A stretch of DNA of 64,000 nucleotides, taken from NCBI RefSeq assembly GCF_017315735.1, contig NZ_JAFLRK010000011.1, forward strand, positions 27,942 to 91,941. The letters run 5' to 3'. The notes under the pieces were generated by a model that was not told the DNA's origin, did no database searches, and saw nothing but the letters and a program-made list of their open reading frames with translations. Positions within the stretch are counted from its first letter, which is position 1, and each line of letters starts with the position of its first letter. Positions 17,069 through 26,282 of this stretch are shown piece after piece. This DNA comes from Paracoccus shandongensis. Its GTDB lineage: Bacteria; Pseudomonadota; Alphaproteobacteria; Rhodobacterales; Rhodobacteraceae. The position numbers and the translations under genes were made by a program.

Positions 17069-18202
17069 TCAGCCCTTGGCCTGGCGCCGCAGGGTGATCG
17101 ACATCTGCCAGGGCGCGCCAAAGCGCAGCCATAGGGCGGAAATCCACCACAGCGCCAGCATCGCCCAGACATCGACAGCCATGCGCCGCGCGATGCCTTG
17201 GCCCGGGGGGTTCATCTGGAAGGCGTCGCCCAGCACCGACAGCAGCACGCAGGCCAAAAAGGAAAACAGTCCGCCCCGGCCGATCTGCTGCAAGGCCACG
17301 CCCAGGCGGCTTGCGGCCATGCGTTCCATGATGCGGGCCAGGGGCACGGCGACCAGCCAGCTTGCGCCCATGATCGCCATGTAGCGGGTGCCGTCCAGAT
17401 CCCACTTGCCGATCTCTCCGCCATAGATCAGGCGCAGGGCGTCGCGCAGGGGCAGCGCGGGTTCGCCGAACTTGGCGGCCACCACGATGGCGGTGCCGAA
17501 CAGGAACATGCCCGCCGACAGGATCGTCAGCAGCCGCCGGTGCTGCATCAGAACCGGCATGGCCCGTTCGCGGTAAAGGCCCATGGCGATGCCGGAAAAG
17601 AACAGCATCTGCCAGCCGAAGGGGTTGAACAGCAGCCCGCCCAGACGGTGGTTCGGCACAAAGGCGTTCAGCACCGGGGCAAAGCACCAGACCGCGAAAG
17701 ACCCGGCCGCAAAGCTGAGGGGATGGCGCAGCATCACCGGCACCAGCACCGGGACCGAGGCCAGCAGGATCACGTAAACCGCCAGCACGTCCAGAAGGTT
17801 CGGCTGAAGCCACATGCTGGCCAGCACGCCGAAGAAACCCAGCGGGTTTTCCAGCACCCAGATCGCGTATTGGTGCCAGATCGCCGTGTGGTCCATGTCC
17901 AGCGCCAGAAGCCCGGCCGACACAAGCGCCATCAGCATCCCGCCAAAGACCAGGGCGCGCCAGACCTCGAAGGCGCGGCGGGCGAAACGCCATTGCGCGG
18001 CGCGCAGGCCCGCCTTGCGTTCGACCGACAGCCAGACCATGCCGACCAGGAAGCCCGACAGCAGCACGAACAGTTCGGCCGCGTCGAAGATGGCGAAATT
18101 GGCCAGCGTGAACCAGCGCAGTTCGGAAATCGGCATGTGGTCCAGCATGATGCAGACCAGCGCGTAGCCGCGCAGCATGTCCAGCGCGATAAGCCGCTTC
18201 AT
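17069..18202 (-). CDS. opgC: OpgC-type membrane acyltransferase
   Basis: This 377-residue inner-membrane protein has about ten hydrophobic segments and opens with LIALDMLRGYALVCIMLDHMP, the OpgC/acyltransferase-3-like signature (RG followed by a membrane His). OpgC proteins decorate periplasmic glucans with succinyl groups, adding negative charge. The start ATG at 18202 overlaps the opgH TGA (ATGA), placing it third in an opgG-opgH-opgC operon. The open frame extends six codons further upstream, but the overlap decides the start. The exact acyl group is inferred. Confidence 0.84.
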   Translation of the reverse strand: MKRLIALDMLRGYALVCIMLDHMPISELRWFTLANFAIFDAAELFVLLSGFLVGMVWLSVERKAGLRAAQWRFARRAFEVWRALVFGGMLMALVSAGLLALDMDHTAIWHQYAIWVLENPLGFFGVLASMWLQPNLLDVLAVYVILLASVPVLVPVMLRHPLSFAAGSFAVWCFAPVLNAFVPNHRLGGLLFNPFGWQMLFFSGIAMGLYRERAMPVLMQHRRLLTILSAGMFLFGTAIVVAAKFGEPALPLRDALRLIYGGEIGKWDLDGTRYMAIMGASWLVAVPLARIMERMAASRLGVALQQIGRGGLFSFLACVLLSVLGDAFQMNPPGQGIARRMAVDVWAMLALWWISALWLRFGAPWQMSITLRRQAKG

Positions 18203-20289
18203 GACGGAAGGACGCTCCATTGCCGCAGCAGCGCGGGGTCCGAGACCAGCGCGTCGGTCTCGTCCCGGGTCAGAGTATCCAGCGCCTCGGACCGGGTGGC
18301 GGCATGGGCGATCTTGGCGCCCGCGGTGATGCGGTGCAGGCGCTTGTCCCGGGGCAGGTCGGGATGGTCGGGCAGCAGCGCGACATGGCGGTCGATCATC
18401 TGGGGATCGCCGCCCAGGTGCAGAAGCCCCGCCGCGCCCTTCAGGGGCCGGGGCATGGACCGGACGACGGCGCTGGCATCGGACAGGATCGCGGGGGGAT
18501 TTCGCTCCTCGGGCGTGACCAGAAGGCCGCGCATCCGCGCCCAGCGGCCGAAGACCGGGCTGGCCGAATAGCGCGAGGTGACAGGCGACAGGATCAGCCC
18601 GGCCAGGATCGGCGACAGCCAGATCAATTGCGCGGGGGAAAACTGCGCCAGCACGATCAGCGTGCCGATGCCAAGGCCCACATGCACCCAGTGCCGCGCG
18701 ATCACCACGTTCCAGTCGGGCATGGATCCGGCGCGGACCTGGGCGTTCCAGCCGCTGTCCCGGCCCCGCAGGATTTCATAGATCTGGCGCGTCTGGATCA
18801 GCATCTGCACCGGCGCGATCAGGGCGGACAGCAGGATCTCGAACAGGGCGCTGGCGAAGATGCGGGCCGGGCCGCCCGCGTTCTGCGCCAGGGGCCGTCG
18901 CCAGGCACGAAAGATCGCGATCAGCTTGGGCAGCAGCAAGAGCGCCATGGCGGCGACGAACAGCCACAGCATCCGGCGGGCGTCGAAGACCGGCCAGTCG
19001 GGGAACAACTGATAGGCGTTGGGGAAGTATTCCGGCGTTGACAGCAGCACATTGGCCGACAGCACCAGGCCCACCAGGATCAGGGCCAGCCACAGCGGGC
19101 TCATCAGAAAGCCCAGGATGCCGATGGTGAAATGCGCCAGCGTGATGGCGCGGGCCCCGCGCATTCCGAACAGGCGCGAATGCTGCAGGTTGCCCTGCGC
19201 CCAGCGGCGTTCGCGCACGGCCATGTCCAGAAGCGTCGGCGGGCAGCCCTCGAAACTGCCGCGCAGGTCGTGGTCCAGCCGGACCTTCCAGCCCGCCCGG
19301 CACAGGGCGGCGGCTTCCACGAAATCGTGGGACAGGATGGTGCCCCCGAAGGGCGGCTTGCCCGGAAGGCGCGGCAGACCGCAGGCGGATGCAAAGGCCG
19401 ACAGGCGGATGATGGCGTTGTGGCCCCAGAAGTTGCCGGTGTTGCCCGACCAGGCGGACACGCCGCGCGCGATCATCGGGCCATAAACGCGGCCCGCGAA
19501 CTGCGTCAGGCGGGCAAAGATCGTCTCGCCCCCCACCAGGATCGGCATGGTCTGGATCAAGGCCAGCCGGGGATCGGCGTTCATGCGGGCGGACAGGGCG
19601 CGGATCGTGGCACCGGTCATGATGCTGTCGGCGTCCAGCACGACCATCTGGTCATAGCGCCCGCCCCAGCGGCGGATGAAGTCGCTGATGTTGCCGGTCT
19701 TGCGATCCTCGTTGGTGACGCGGCGGCGATACCAGATCGGCAGGGGCGATACCCGGCGCGCCGCGTCGATCACCAGCGTCTCGTTCACGGCGATCACCGG
19801 GTCCCGGCTGTCGGACAGAACGAAAATCTCGGCCCGATTGGCCATGCCCTCGCGGTCCAGCTCGCGCGCCAGGGCGGTCAGCAGGCCGATGCTTTTGGCC
19901 GCATCCTCGTGATAGATCGGCATGACCACGGCCAGGCGCGCGTCGTTCGGCCCCTCGGGCGTGGCCAGGTCGGGCGCGAACAGGCCCGCCAGCACGCCGC
20001 AGAAGGAAAAGCCCACCCAGGCGAATGTCGGCACGAACAGGACCAGCAGCGCCCATTGCATCGGCGTCGGATCGTCGCCGAAGGATTGCAGCATCTGCAG
20101 AAAGCCCACGACCGCGATGGCCGCCGTTCCGCCGAAGGCCACCAGCCGCGCCGCCCAGACCCGCCAGCCGTTGCGCAGGCGCGGAAAGGCCTGCGGGGGC
20201 CGGGCGCCGAAATCCTGCACGGGCATGGCCAAGGGCGCCTCGGGCGGGGTGGCGGGAAGCGTGGTCGTGGGCCGGTCCATGGCGGTCAT
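18199..20289 (-). CDS. opgH: Glucans biosynthesis glucosyltransferase OpgH
   Basis: This 696-residue GT2 membrane enzyme polymerises UDP-glucose into the backbone of osmoregulated periplasmic glucans. It has N-terminal membrane segments (about 45-95), a cytosolic GT-A domain with AVVMPIYHED, MVVLDADSIM (DxD), NTGNFWGHNAIIR, SHDFVEAAALCRAGW and the RERRWAQGNLQH (QxxRW-like) motif, then a C-terminal set of membrane segments. It is shorter than E. coli OpgH (~850), lacking some of the terminal extensions. The ATG at 20289 overlaps the opgG TGA; a long upstream open frame is antisense noise. Confidence 0.94.
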   Translation of the reverse strand: MTAMDRPTTTLPATPPEAPLAMPVQDFGARPPQAFPRLRNGWRVWAARLVAFGGTAAIAVVGFLQMLQSFGDDPTPMQWALLVLFVPTFAWVGFSFCGVLAGLFAPDLATPEGPNDARLAVVMPIYHEDAAKSIGLLTALARELDREGMANRAEIFVLSDSRDPVIAVNETLVIDAARRVSPLPIWYRRRVTNEDRKTGNISDFIRRWGGRYDQMVVLDADSIMTGATIRALSARMNADPRLALIQTMPILVGGETIFARLTQFAGRVYGPMIARGVSAWSGNTGNFWGHNAIIRLSAFASACGLPRLPGKPPFGGTILSHDFVEAAALCRAGWKVRLDHDLRGSFEGCPPTLLDMAVRERRWAQGNLQHSRLFGMRGARAITLAHFTIGILGFLMSPLWLALILVGLVLSANVLLSTPEYFPNAYQLFPDWPVFDARRMLWLFVAAMALLLLPKLIAIFRAWRRPLAQNAGGPARIFASALFEILLSALIAPVQMLIQTRQIYEILRGRDSGWNAQVRAGSMPDWNVVIARHWVHVGLGIGTLIVLAQFSPAQLIWLSPILAGLILSPVTSRYSASPVFGRWARMRGLLVTPEERNPPAILSDASAVVRSMPRPLKGAAGLLHLGGDPQMIDRHVALLPDHPDLPRDKRLHRITAGAKIAHAATRSEALDTLTRDETDALVSDPALLRQWSVLPS

Positions 20290-21866
20290 GCGGTCCAGCG
20301 GGCCAGCCAGGTTTCGCTTAGCACGACACCCTCGGGGCTGGTCAGCACGGCCTGCAGTTCCGCCAGGGTGGCGTCGCCGGGCTCGAACTCGAAGGCCAGG
20401 CGCAGCACGCCCTGGTGCGGCAGCGGCTTGAGATAGGCATGGGCGATGTTGCCGGCCGAGGTCGTGACCTTGGATTCGGGCAGCGTGTCCGCGAACAGCG
20501 ACAGATCGAAATCGACGATAAAGCTGCGTGCCGCCTGCGAATTGACCGACCGGCCGGACCGCACCTGCACCACCCGGGCCAGCGGCAGGTCGTTGGCGGG
20601 CAGCGGCGCGAAGCCCAGGCGATAGCGGAATTCGTGGCGCTTGTCGCGGACCAGCGGCTCCTTGGGAACCCAGCAGGTGACGATGTTGTCGTTGAACTCG
20701 TTCTCGACCGGGATCTCGACCAGGCGGACCTCGCCCTCGCCCCAGTTCTCCTCGGGCTGGATCCAGGCCGAGGGGCGCAGGTGATACAGTGCCTCGGAAT
20801 CCTGGTAATCGTCGAAATCGCGCTTGCGCTGGATCAGGCCGAAGCCGCGCGGGTTGTTGTCCACGAAGGACGAGATCTGCAGCGTCTTGTGCGCGCCAAG
20901 CGTGCGCCACAAGGCCTGCCCCGCGCCCGTGTGCATCTGCACGCCGTCGCTGTCATGAACGGCGGGGCGGTAATCGTCCACCTGCCGGCGGCTGGCGGGG
21001 CTGAACCAGAACATCGAGGTCAGGGGCGCAAGCCCCGTGTTCTGCAGATCGACGCGCGGGAACAGCGCGACGCGCACCCGCACCATCGACACCGCGCCGG
21101 GGTTGATGTCGAACTGATAGGCGCCCGCGACCGACTTGCTGTCCAGAAGCGCATAGATGCGCACCCATTCCGACCCGTCGGACGGTTCCTGGATCCAGAA
21201 GTCGGTGAACAGCGGGAACTCCTCGCCGTCCGGGCTGCCGGTCTTGATGGCAAGGCCGCGCGCCGACAGGCCATAGATGGTGCCGCGCGCCACGGCGCGG
21301 AAATAGGTCGCGCCCTGGAAGACCAGGAATTCGTCCATCACGCCGGGGCGGTTCAGGATCGTCCGCATCCGAAAGCCGGACCAGCCCATGTTCCCCTTGT
21401 TCTGCAAGTCCGCGCCGTCGGGGAACTGCGAGGGATCGAACTCCAGCATCGAGGGGTCGAAGTCCAGCCGGTGCGGCACGCCGTCGCGGACCACGCTGAT
21501 GTTCACCGGCTCGTAGAAGATCGAACCCGGCGGCAGCAGGTCCATGCCGAAGCGGGGATTGCCCGCGAAGGGGTCGCGGTCGCGCCGGAAGCGGATCGCC
21601 CGATACTGGTCATAGGTCAGGTTGGCAAAGCTGCCCACCAGATCGGCCACCGGCTGTTCATAAACGCGCGTCGCCCGTTCCGCCGCAAGGGCCGCCACCT
21701 CCTCGAAGCCGAAGACGGTGGGGGCGGGCGCAGGCGGCGTGTCACCGGCGCCCGGGGGCGGCGGCGCAGATTGATCCGCTGGGGTCTGCGCTTGCACGGG
21801 CACGGCGGCAAACGAGCCTCCGGCGGCCAGGGCGGTGGCTGCGTTAAGGAATTGACGGCGTTTCAT
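20286..21866 (-). CDS. opgG: Periplasmic glucan biosynthesis protein OpgG
   Basis: The 526-residue OpgG/MdoG protein is exported; the start MKRRQFLNAATALAAGG is Tat-like (KRRQFL), with cleavage near VQAQ. The mature part begins after a Pro-rich linker and contains the family blocks FGFEEVAALA, FEPGD and GLAPLTSMFWFSPASRR. OpgG shapes or branches the glucan chain in the periplasm and is required for OPG production. It is the first gene of the operon, and a promoter is visible 30 bp upstream. Confidence 0.94.
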   Translation of the reverse strand: MKRRQFLNAATALAAGGSFAAVPVQAQTPADQSAPPPPGAGDTPPAPAPTVFGFEEVAALAAERATRVYEQPVADLVGSFANLTYDQYRAIRFRRDRDPFAGNPRFGMDLLPPGSIFYEPVNISVVRDGVPHRLDFDPSMLEFDPSQFPDGADLQNKGNMGWSGFRMRTILNRPGVMDEFLVFQGATYFRAVARGTIYGLSARGLAIKTGSPDGEEFPLFTDFWIQEPSDGSEWVRIYALLDSKSVAGAYQFDINPGAVSMVRVRVALFPRVDLQNTGLAPLTSMFWFSPASRRQVDDYRPAVHDSDGVQMHTGAGQALWRTLGAHKTLQISSFVDNNPRGFGLIQRKRDFDDYQDSEALYHLRPSAWIQPEENWGEGEVRLVEIPVENEFNDNIVTCWVPKEPLVRDKRHEFRYRLGFAPLPANDLPLARVVQVRSGRSVNSQAARSFIVDFDLSLFADTLPESKVTTSAGNIAHAYLKPLPHQGVLRLAFEFEPGDATLAELQAVLTSPEGVVLSETWLARWTA

Positions 21867-21895
21867 ATCGGGTGATGGTTGCCAAAAACCGTTTC

Positions 21896-21924
21896 ACTAT
21901 AAGGGTGATGCCGTGCCGCAGCAA
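21896..21924 (-). promoter_or_regulatory. Promoter for opgGHC
   Basis: On the minus strand TTGCTG (21924-21919) is followed after 17 bp by TATAGT (21901-21896), about 30 bp before the opgG ATG. The -10 box matches the consensus at five of six positions. Confidence 0.6.
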
Positions 21925-22010
21925 GGCGCAAGCCGAACCCGCGCCCCCTGGGAAGGTTGCAGGTTTGCAGGCCCGTCGCGGGGGCGCTGCCTGTTTTCGC
22001 GCCTTTCCGC

Positions 22011-24257
22011 CTATTGGCTGGCCAGCCATTCCGTGACGGGCTGGCGCAGGTTCGGCAAGCCGCGGTCCAGCCCCTCGTCGATGACCTGGCGCAGGCCGGT
22101 GATGGACACGCGGCGGATCAGGTGCTTGACCGGCCCGATGGAGGCCGGGCGCATCGACAGCCGCCGGATCCCCAGGGCGGCGAAGGCCAGCGCCTCGACC
22201 GGGCGGCCCGCATCCTCGCCGCAGAAGGACAGGGGCACGCGCGCCTCCTCGCAGCGTTCGACGATCTGGCGCAACAGCAGCAGGAAGGACGAGTTCAGCG
22301 TGTCGTAACGCCGCCGCACCCGTTCGTTTTCCCGGTCGGCGGCGAAGAAGAACTGCTTGAGGTCATTGCCCCCGATCGAGATGAAGTCGCACATCTCGAA
22401 GAACCTTTTCGGCGCAAAGGCCAGGGACGGCGTTTCCAGCATGGCGCCCACGCGGATGTCGCTGGGCATCGGATGGCCAAGCCGCTGTTCGCGCGACACC
22501 TCCTGCATCAGGATCTTGTACGCCGCCTCGTATTCCGCGATGTCGGCGATAAAGGGGAACATCACGTGCAGCGGCCGCCCGACGGATGCCCGGATCAGCG
22601 CCTGCAACTGCATCCGCAAGACGCCGCGCTTGTCCAGGCCCACGCGGATCGCGCGCCAGCCCATCGCCGGGTTGGGTTCGTCCTGCGGCTTCATGTAGGG
22701 CAGCACCTTGTCGGACCCGATGTCCAGCGTGCGGAACATCACCGGCCTGCCCTGGGCATTGTCCATGACGCGGCGGTAAAGCTCGGCCAGTTCGCCCCGG
22801 CGGGGGACGTGGTTGCGGATCAGGAACTGCAATTCGGTGCGGAACAGGCCCACGCCCTCGGCCCCCGACCCGGCCAGGGACGGCAGGTCGGCCATCAGGC
22901 CCGCGTTCATGTAAAGCTGGATCGTCGTGCCGCAGGTGCCCGTCGCGGGCAGCGCGCGCAGGCTGGCATAGCGGTTCTGCGCCTCGGCCTGCATGGCGAT
23001 CTTGTCCAGGAAGGCCTTGTGGACGCTTTCCTCGGGGCGCAGGTGGACGATGCCCTGGTCGCCGTCGATCAGGATCGTGTCGCCGTTCAGCGCCTCGGTC
23101 GTGATGCGGGAAGCATGGATCACCAGCGGGATCGCCAGCGCGCGGGCGACGATGGTGGCGTGGCTGCCCACCGATCCGTCCTCCAGCACCACGCCGCGCA
23201 ACCGGCGGCCATATTCCAGCAGTTCCGCCGGGCCGATGTTGCGCGCGACCAGGATCGGGTTGTCGGGCATTTCCGCGCCGGTATTGATGCCCTGCCCGGT
23301 CAGGATCCGCAGCAGCCGGTTCGACAGGTCGTCCAGGTCGTGCAGGCGGTCGCGCAGATAGGGGTCGGCGGCCATTTCCAGCCGGGCGCGGGCGGCGGAC
23401 TGTTCCTTTTCCACCGCGGCCTCGGCCGATAGGCCAAGCTGGATGTCCTCCTCCATCCGCTTCAGCCAGCTGCGCGAATGGGCGAACATGCGATAGGTTT
23501 CCAGAACGGCGGTATGCTCGCCCTCGCCGCCCATGTCGGCGGCGGCGACCATCTTGTCCACGGTGCTGCGCAGCATCGCCACGCCCTCGTGCAGGCGCGC
23601 GAGTTCGCGGTCGGGGTCGTCGCCCACGGGGTTGGTGACGACCACGCGCGCCTCGTGCAGCCAGACGCGGCCTTCGGCGGCGCCCTCCTGCCCGGTCGAT
23701 CCCCGGATCATCAGCGGAAAGCGGTGCGCGGGCGGCAGGCTGTCGGACTGGCTGCCCTGGAAGGCGCCAAGCTCGGTCATCTCGGCCAGGACCATGGCCA
23801 CGACCTCCAGGCCATAGATCTCGTCTTCGGAAAACAGCCGCGCCTCGCGGCACTGGACCACCAGCACGCCCAGCCGTTCGCCGACCCGCTGGATCGGCAC
23901 GCCCAGGAACGAGGGGAACACCTCCTCGCCCGTTTCCGGCATGAAGCGGAAGCCCGGCTGGGACGGCGCATCGGCGGTGTTCACATGCCGGCCGGTGCGG
24001 GCCACGCGGCCCACCAGTCCCTCGCCCAGGCGAAGGCGGGTGCGGTGGACGGATTCGGGGCGCAGCCCCTCGGTCGCGCAAAGCTCCAGCGTGTTGGGAT
24101 CGCGGAACAGGTAGATCGAGCAGACATCCGTTCCCATCGAATCGGCGATGTGATGGGTGATCTCGTCCAGCCGGTCCTGGCCGCCGCCGGGGGCGGCCAG
24201 AATTCCCTTCAACCGTTGCAGCAACTTGCGAGAGTCGCTGTCCTTGCGGTCTTGCAT
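22011..24257 (-). CDS. ptsP: Phosphoenolpyruvate-protein phosphotransferase, nitrogen PTS Enzyme I
   Basis: This 748-residue EI-Ntr starts the regulatory nitrogen phosphotransferase chain (PEP to PtsP to NPr to EIIA-Ntr). An N-terminal GAF domain covers about residues 20-160 (GTDVCSIYLFRDPNTLELCATEGL), followed by the EI N-domain, the phosphohistidine segment GSVGSHATIVARALAIPLV, and the C-terminal PEP-binding TIM barrel (GVGLFRTELQFL, PVMFRTLDIGSDK, SIGGNDLKQFF). The ATG at 24257 starts the GAF domain. It is 64 bp downstream of lysC on the same strand, a pairing conserved in alphaproteobacteria. Confidence 0.95.
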   Translation of the reverse strand: MQDRKDSDSRKLLQRLKGILAAPGGGQDRLDEITHHIADSMGTDVCSIYLFRDPNTLELCATEGLRPESVHRTRLRLGEGLVGRVARTGRHVNTADAPSQPGFRFMPETGEEVFPSFLGVPIQRVGERLGVLVVQCREARLFSEDEIYGLEVVAMVLAEMTELGAFQGSQSDSLPPAHRFPLMIRGSTGQEGAAEGRVWLHEARVVVTNPVGDDPDRELARLHEGVAMLRSTVDKMVAAADMGGEGEHTAVLETYRMFAHSRSWLKRMEEDIQLGLSAEAAVEKEQSAARARLEMAADPYLRDRLHDLDDLSNRLLRILTGQGINTGAEMPDNPILVARNIGPAELLEYGRRLRGVVLEDGSVGSHATIVARALAIPLVIHASRITTEALNGDTILIDGDQGIVHLRPEESVHKAFLDKIAMQAEAQNRYASLRALPATGTCGTTIQLYMNAGLMADLPSLAGSGAEGVGLFRTELQFLIRNHVPRRGELAELYRRVMDNAQGRPVMFRTLDIGSDKVLPYMKPQDEPNPAMGWRAIRVGLDKRGVLRMQLQALIRASVGRPLHVMFPFIADIAEYEAAYKILMQEVSREQRLGHPMPSDIRVGAMLETPSLAFAPKRFFEMCDFISIGGNDLKQFFFAADRENERVRRRYDTLNSSFLLLLRQIVERCEEARVPLSFCGEDAGRPVEALAFAALGIRRLSMRPASIGPVKHLIRRVSITGLRQVIDEGLDRGLPNLRQPVTEWLASQ

Positions 24258-24321
24258 CGCCGGCCCGCCTTGCTTTGCGATAACCCGCCGCCGCCGCAAA
24301 GGGGCGGGCCGTCAGGAAATG

Positions 24322-25578
24322 TCAGGCCGCTTCCAGGCCAAAGGCATCATGCAGCGCCTGCACGGCCAATTCCATATACTTGCGGTCGATCAGCACCGAA
24401 ATCTTGATCTCGCTGGTGGAAATGACCTTGATGTTGACGTTTTCATCAGCAAGCGCCTTGAACATCTTCGCCGCCACGCCCGCATGGCTGCGCATCCCGA
24501 TGCCCACGACCGACACCTTGGCGACCTCGGTATCCACGACCAGCTCGTCATAGGCGATGTGGCCCGCGGCCATCGCCTCCTCCATCGCGCGCTTGGCGCG
24601 TTCCACCTGGTTGATGGGGACGGAAAAGGTCATGTCGGTCACGGAACCCGGATGATCCTCGTAATCCTTTTCGGAAATGTTCTGGACGATCATGTCCACG
24701 TTCACGCCCGCCTCGGCCAGGGGGGCGAAGATGGCGGCGGAAATGCCGGGGCGATCCTCGACCGTGACCAGGGTGATCTTGGCTTCGTCGCGCGAGGAGG
24801 CGACGCCATTGACGACTTTCGATTCCATGATTTCCTCCTCGGCACAGATCAGGGTGCCCGAATTTTCGTCCGTGTCCTCGAACGAGGATAGCACGCGCAG
24901 CCGCACCTTGTAGCGCATGGCCAGTTCCACCGACCGGGTTTGCAAGACCTTCGCGCCCAGGGAGGCCAGTTCCAGCATCTCCTCGAAGGCGATCTTGTCC
25001 AGCTTGCGGGCCTTGGTGGTGATGCGCGGATCGGTCGTGTAAACGCCGTCCACGTCGGTATAGATGTCGCAGCGTTCGGCCCCGAAGGCGGCGGCGAAGG
25101 CTACGGCGGTGGTGTCCGATCCGCCCCGGCCCAGCGTGGTGATGCGCCCGTCGGGGCCAAGCCCCTGGAAGCCCGCCACGACCGCGACCTTGAAGCCCTC
25201 GGCGAACTTCTGGTCGATGTTGGCGCGCGGGATGTCGACGAAGCGCGCCGCCGAATGTTGCGCGGTGGTGTTGATGGGCACCTGCCAGCCCTGCCAGGAC
25301 CGCGCGGGCACGCCCATCTCCTGCAAGGTCAGCGCCATCAGGCCGGCGGTGACGTTCTCGCCCGAGCTGACCACCGCGTCGTATTCGCGCGCGTCGAACA
25401 AGGGCGAGGTCTGTTCGACCCAGCCGACCAGTTCGTTCGTCTTGCCGGACATGGCGCTGACGATGACGATCACGTCATAGCCGCGCTCGACCTCGCGCTG
25501 CACCTTGGTGGCGGCGTTCTTGATCCGGTCAAGATCGGCCACCGATGTGCCGCCAAATTTCATCACCAGAAGCGGCAT
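24322..25578 (-). CDS. lysC: Aspartate kinase
   Basis: This 418-residue enzyme phosphorylates aspartate, the first step to lysine, threonine, methionine and diaminopimelate. The kinase domain has MKFGGTSVAD at the N-terminus, GRGGSDTTAVAFAAA, and YTDVDGVYTTDPRI. The C-terminal part holds two ACT domains (about residues 270-418) for lysine/threonine feedback. The ATG at 25578 has a GGAGG eight bases upstream. A possible promoter (TTGCGG, 17 bp, TAAAAG, 25616-25644) lies just upstream. No lysine riboswitch was seen. Confidence 0.96.
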   Translation of the reverse strand: MPLLVMKFGGTSVADLDRIKNAATKVQREVERGYDVIVIVSAMSGKTNELVGWVEQTSPLFDAREYDAVVSSGENVTAGLMALTLQEMGVPARSWQGWQVPINTTAQHSAARFVDIPRANIDQKFAEGFKVAVVAGFQGLGPDGRITTLGRGGSDTTAVAFAAAFGAERCDIYTDVDGVYTTDPRITTKARKLDKIAFEEMLELASLGAKVLQTRSVELAMRYKVRLRVLSSFEDTDENSGTLICAEEEIMESKVVNGVASSRDEAKITLVTVEDRPGISAAIFAPLAEAGVNVDMIVQNISEKDYEDHPGSVTDMTFSVPINQVERAKRAMEEAMAAGHIAYDELVVDTEVAKVSVVGIGMRSHAGVAAKMFKALADENVNIKVISTSEIKISVLIDRKYMELAVQALHDAFGLEAA

Positions 25579-25615
25579 CGCGGGCCTCCGACCTGGGGGT
25601 TCCTGTTCGGCGCGG

Positions 25616-25644
25616 CTTTTATGGGCGGGGGGGCGAAACCGCAA
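25616..25644 (-). promoter_or_regulatory. Possible lysC promoter
   Basis: Minus-strand TTGCGG (25644-25639), 17-bp spacer, TAAAAG (25621-25616), some 38 bp before the lysC ATG. The match to sigma-70 consensus is moderate. Confidence 0.33.
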
Positions 25645-25710
25645 GGGCGGAAAGGGGATGGCAGGGGAGGCCGATGCAGAAATCCCGCCTTCTGCCTGGC
25701 GATGCGTCCG

Positions 25711-25774
25711 CCCCCCCCCCAGGCGGGCGGTGGCCTTTCCTGATCATGGGGTGGCACCGTCTCTGGTGGCACCG
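25711..25774. repeat. C10 tract and 10-bp direct repeat in the lysC-DUF1178 gap
   Basis: The 259-bp gap 25579-25837 holds ten consecutive C residues at 25711-25720 and two copies of GGTGGCACCG (25750-25759 and 25765-25774). No convincing gene is present in the gap. Confidence 0.6.
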
Positions 25775-25837
25775 CCGCGCGAAGGGCGGGGAAACGCGCG
25801 TCGCGTTCCGCTCCCGCCCAGGAACCGTCAGCCTGTC

Positions 25838-26245
25838 CTAGTTCGTCTTCTGGCGCGGGATGAACGGCAAGGGCGCGACCGGCACGCCTTCCTCGATCAG
25901 CTTGCGGGCTTCCTCGATCTTCGCCTCGCCATGGATGGCGCGGGTGGGGGCGCGGCCCTCGTGCATGGCGCGCGCCTCGTCCGCGAATTTCAGGCCGACA
26001 TAGTCGCTGTTCGCCTCGACCTGCTGGCGCAGGGCCTGCAACGCGGCCTCGACCGGGTTCACGGGGGGTTCGGCCTTCCGGGCGGCGGGGACCGAGGGCG
26101 CCATCAGCGACTTTTCCACCGTGCCCGACCCGCATTGCGTGCAGGCGACGTGACCGGCCGCCCGCGTCGTCTCGAACGCGTCGGACGAACGGAACCAGCC
26201 GTCGAAGTCATGGCCTTGGTCGCAGCGCAAAGCATAGCGGATCAT
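25838..26245 (-). CDS. DUF1178 family protein
   Basis: This 135-residue protein belongs to DUF1178, small alphaproteobacterial and betaproteobacterial proteins of unknown function. It opens with MIRYALRCDQGHDFDGWF and has a CTQCGS pair; with C8 this suggests a rubredoxin-like or zinc-ribbon metal site. The second half is helical with the conserved DYVGLKFADEARAMHEG and AIHGEAK segments, and ends in the typical PLPFIPRQK. It sits between lysC and the Kdo transferase gene on the same strand. The function cannot be given. Confidence 0.85.
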   Translation of the reverse strand: MIRYALRCDQGHDFDGWFRSSDAFETTRAAGHVACTQCGSGTVEKSLMAPSVPAARKAEPPVNPVEAALQALRQQVEANSDYVGLKFADEARAMHEGRAPTRAIHGEAKIEEARKLIEEGVPVAPLPFIPRQKTN

Positions 26246-26282
26246 CGGTTGAACCCTTTTCCTTTCCCTGCCTTATATCGGG

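Noticed and set aside
25579..25837. Lysine riboswitch in front of lysC
   Set aside because: No lysine aptamer core or paired stems of the right layout were seen; the gap holds only a C-tract, a direct repeat and a weak promoter.
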